Shown here: piece by piece, positions 63,301-64,000 of the stretch
Layout: each line of letters starts with the position of its first letter
How positions within the stretch are numbered: position 1 is the stretch's first letter
From: Lingula anatina
Lineage: Eukaryota > Brachiopoda > Lingulata > Lingulida > Lingulidae
Direction of reading: 5' to 3'
Assembly: GCF_001039355.2 (NCBI RefSeq)
Contig: NW_019775532.1
Span: 138,355 to 202,354, forward strand
DNA length: 64,000 bases
Notes under the pieces: generated by a model
What the model saw: the letters and a program-made list of their open reading frames with translations, nothing else
Databases searched by the model: none
What the model was told of the DNA's origin: nothing
Position numbers and translations under genes: made by a program

Positions 63301-63575
63301 TGCAAATGTAAATTATTTATACAGTATTGAAAATGCAGATTTGATTATTCTATTGATAAACTGAGGCTGTATTAATAACTTTTAAGAATTAAAATAAATC
63401 TAGTAGTTGTTATTACATAACAGAAAGTAATTTGTTGTAAGTAAGTAATGATTTGTTGTAAGTGTCGTACATAACAAAAAAAACTTTTATATTTCTGTTT
63501 ATACATTATTTAGAGTGATTTGAGGTAATTTCATATTTTTCTTTTGCTTGCAGTTCTTTCAGGATTCGGCTGTAG
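56659..63575 (+). CDS. cib1: Calcium and integrin-binding protein CIB1
   Basis: Constant exons: 56659-56709, 57800-57834, 58322-58421, 58649-58796 and 59083-59192. These are followed by one of three alternative 89-nt exons (60596-60684, 61602-61690, 62536-62624) and a last exon at 63554-63575. Any single choice gives 184 aa (human CIB1: 191) with all GT-AG junctions in phase. MGGSDS at the start fits N-myristoylation. [28 protein letters not shown] and YAFRIYDFDEDD match CIB1 better than CIB2/3. EF3 loop is residues 112-123, with Asp at position 12 as in CIB1. EF4 (about 154-165) comes from the variable exon. The protein ends NSFRIRL. CIB1 is a small Ca/Mg sensor that binds integrin alpha tails and other membrane partners. 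Intron 1 carries a MITE. Confidence 0.95.
57020..57413. mobile_element. PIF/Harbinger-like MITE in CIB1 intron 1
   Basis: A 394-bp non-coding element bounded by TAA on both sides (57017-57019 and 57414-57416). Its terminal inverted repeats are about 80 bp: GGGCTCATTCC at the left and GAGCTTATTCC as the complement of the right end. Both arms continue through GAAACTATC, CTACGTAGAT or CTACATAGAT, TCCAACTC and a GGACTCT block. The centre is a strong hairpin (57153-57229). Three-bp TWA target sites and GGGC-type ends fit PIF/Harbinger. Related pieces lie at 40521-40741 and 43912-44015. Confidence 0.75.
57153..57229. repeat. 26-bp near-perfect hairpin within the MITE
   Basis: Arm 57153-57178 and arm 57204-57229 are reverse complements with one mismatch (TAGCACTCCTATTGA against TCAATAGGAGTGCTA at the base). 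The loop is about 25 nt. Confidence 0.9.
59841..59904. repeat. (C)n(CA)n microsatellite, CIB1 intron 5
   Basis: Seventeen C followed by about 24 CA units. Any open frames over it are artefacts. Confidence 0.97.
60365..60394. repeat. (CA)15 microsatellite, CIB1 intron 5
   Basis: Simple CA run about 200 bp before the first EF4 exon. Confidence 0.95.
60596..60684 (+). CDS. cib1: CIB1 alternative EF4 exon 6a
   Basis: An 89-nt exon between TTTTCTAACAG and GTAAGC, entering in phase 0 and leaving two bases (AA). It encodes IFEEAD then the loop [12 protein letters not shown], then [12 protein letters not shown]. Loop positions 1, 3 and 5 are Asp and 12 is Glu, as needed for Ca. Position 6 is Asp instead of the usual Gly. 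The helix after the loop ([10 protein letters not shown]) is the closest of the three to vertebrate CIB1. 21 of 29 residues match exon 6c and 15 match 6b. Confidence 0.92.
61602..61690 (+). CDS. cib1: CIB1 alternative EF4 exon 6b
   Basis: An 89-nt exon between GCTACTGTAG and GTAAGA, with the same phases as 6a. It encodes MFRAID with loop [12 protein letters not shown], then [12 protein letters not shown]. Asp at 1, 3 and 5 and Glu at 12 are kept. Positions 6 and 7 are both Lys, making the loop much less acidic, and a Pro sits at loop position 11. It is the most divergent of the three (15-16 of 29 residues shared with either). The frame is open and splice sites are intact, so it does not look like a dead exon. 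Confidence 0.9.
62536..62624 (+). CDS. cib1: CIB1 alternative EF4 exon 6c
   Basis: An 89-nt exon between GCTACTGCAG and GTAAGA, with the same phases as 6a and 6b. It encodes IFSEVD with loop [12 protein letters not shown], then [12 protein letters not shown]. All coordinating acidic residues are kept, with Asn at loop position 7 and Glu at position 6. The intron just upstream (GTGCTTTTAGTTCATTGTGT) closely matches that upstream of 6b, showing the two arose by tandem duplication that included the intron. Confidence 0.92.
63114..63398 (+). other. cib1: CIB1 alternative last exon with poly(A) signal
   Basis: After TTTATTTATTGCAG (AG at 63112-63113), the sequence AGAATGA joins to the AA left by any EF4 exon and reads Lys-Glu-stop. 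The protein would be 179 aa and lack NSFRIRL. AATAAA at 63393-63398 provides a poly(A) signal before the other last exon at 63554. The acceptor is good but short of proof. Its use would remove the C-terminal tail that in vertebrate CIB1 covers the hydrophobic ligand pocket. Confidence 0.5.
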
Positions 63576-64000
63576 ATTTACATGGACTACTTCTGTTGCC
63601 CACTGGAATCAGTTAACAGCAAAGAGAATTTGTTAACACAATTGCTTATTCAAGACTGCATTTTCTGAAGGAATAGAAATAAGATCACCGAAAGAGTTGT
63701 AAGAGTTTTTCTCTGTTTTGAATTCAAGTGGATTTATCTTTTGCAGTTGTGTGTCAGTATTATCCAAGGTACATTACTAATACTAGTTGTAAATCTAATT
63801 TTCCACTGATATATAATGATACAAAATGGAAATTGGACTAGTTAGTAAATATTCAAAGCCAATAATGGTTTTCATTTAACATTGTGAGGTAATTTTAATT
63901 AAATACATTTGAACAAGTTTGTAGACTGCAGTGCATATGTTGTATCTTACATAAAAGCCGTACAGCTAAAAATGGATATGTTTAATGAACTCATTGAAGG
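63554..64000 (+). other. cib1: CIB1 last exon and 3' UTR
   Basis: Acceptor TTGCTTGCAG, then the final codons ending NSFRIRL and TAG at 63573-63575, matching the vertebrate CIB1 ending NSF/SSF plus a hydrophobic tail. The 3' UTR runs on. A variant signal ATTAAA lies at 63898-63903. The true end may be past the window. Confidence 0.8.

Overview
The window is animal nuclear DNA. It is AT-rich, its coding exons carry GT-AG introns, and it holds three recognisable metazoan genes: a GAREM/THEMIS-type CABIT-domain adaptor (present twice), the ESCRT-I subunit VPS28, and the EF-hand protein CIB1. Nothing is prokaryotic. The roughly 2-3% divergence between the two copies of an 18 kb segment, the short MITEs and the microsatellites suggest a highly heterozygous, probably marine invertebrate. 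A mollusc or other lophotrochozoan is my guess, not something the sequence proves.

Layout. Positions 1-18110 and 18479-36546 are two direct copies of one segment. Each holds the CABIT gene (ORFs 4253-6142 and 22764-24656) with a spliced 5' UTR, a TATA/Inr promoter and a possible small alternative last exon. A single N at 18195 lies between the copies. Two other single Ns (43355 and 52636) also sit between short direct repeats, so the 18 kb duplication is more likely two unmerged haplotypes than a real tandem duplication. Positions 36547-45465 are intergenic with MITE pieces. VPS28 runs on the minus strand from 56233 to 45466 in nine coding exons, with a last intron of about 7.7 kb. CIB1 starts head-to-head with it at 56659 and runs on the plus strand to 63575. 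The 425 bp between the two start codons holds a full palindromic CRE.

The most interesting feature is in CIB1. The 89-nt exon encoding the fourth EF-hand is present three times in tandem (60596-60684, 61602-61690, 62536-62624), with identical splice phases, intact Ca-coordinating acidic residues and different sequence elsewhere. Joining any two of them gives a stop after five codons, so only one can be used per mRNA. Two alternative last exons (63114 and 63554) follow, giving up to six isoforms that differ in EF4 and in the C-terminal tail. Both regions are tied to Ca/Mg sensing and target binding in CIB1.

The three genes do not form a pathway. VPS28 and CIB1 probably share a bidirectional promoter. 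The CABIT protein is a likely GRB2-type signalling adaptor.
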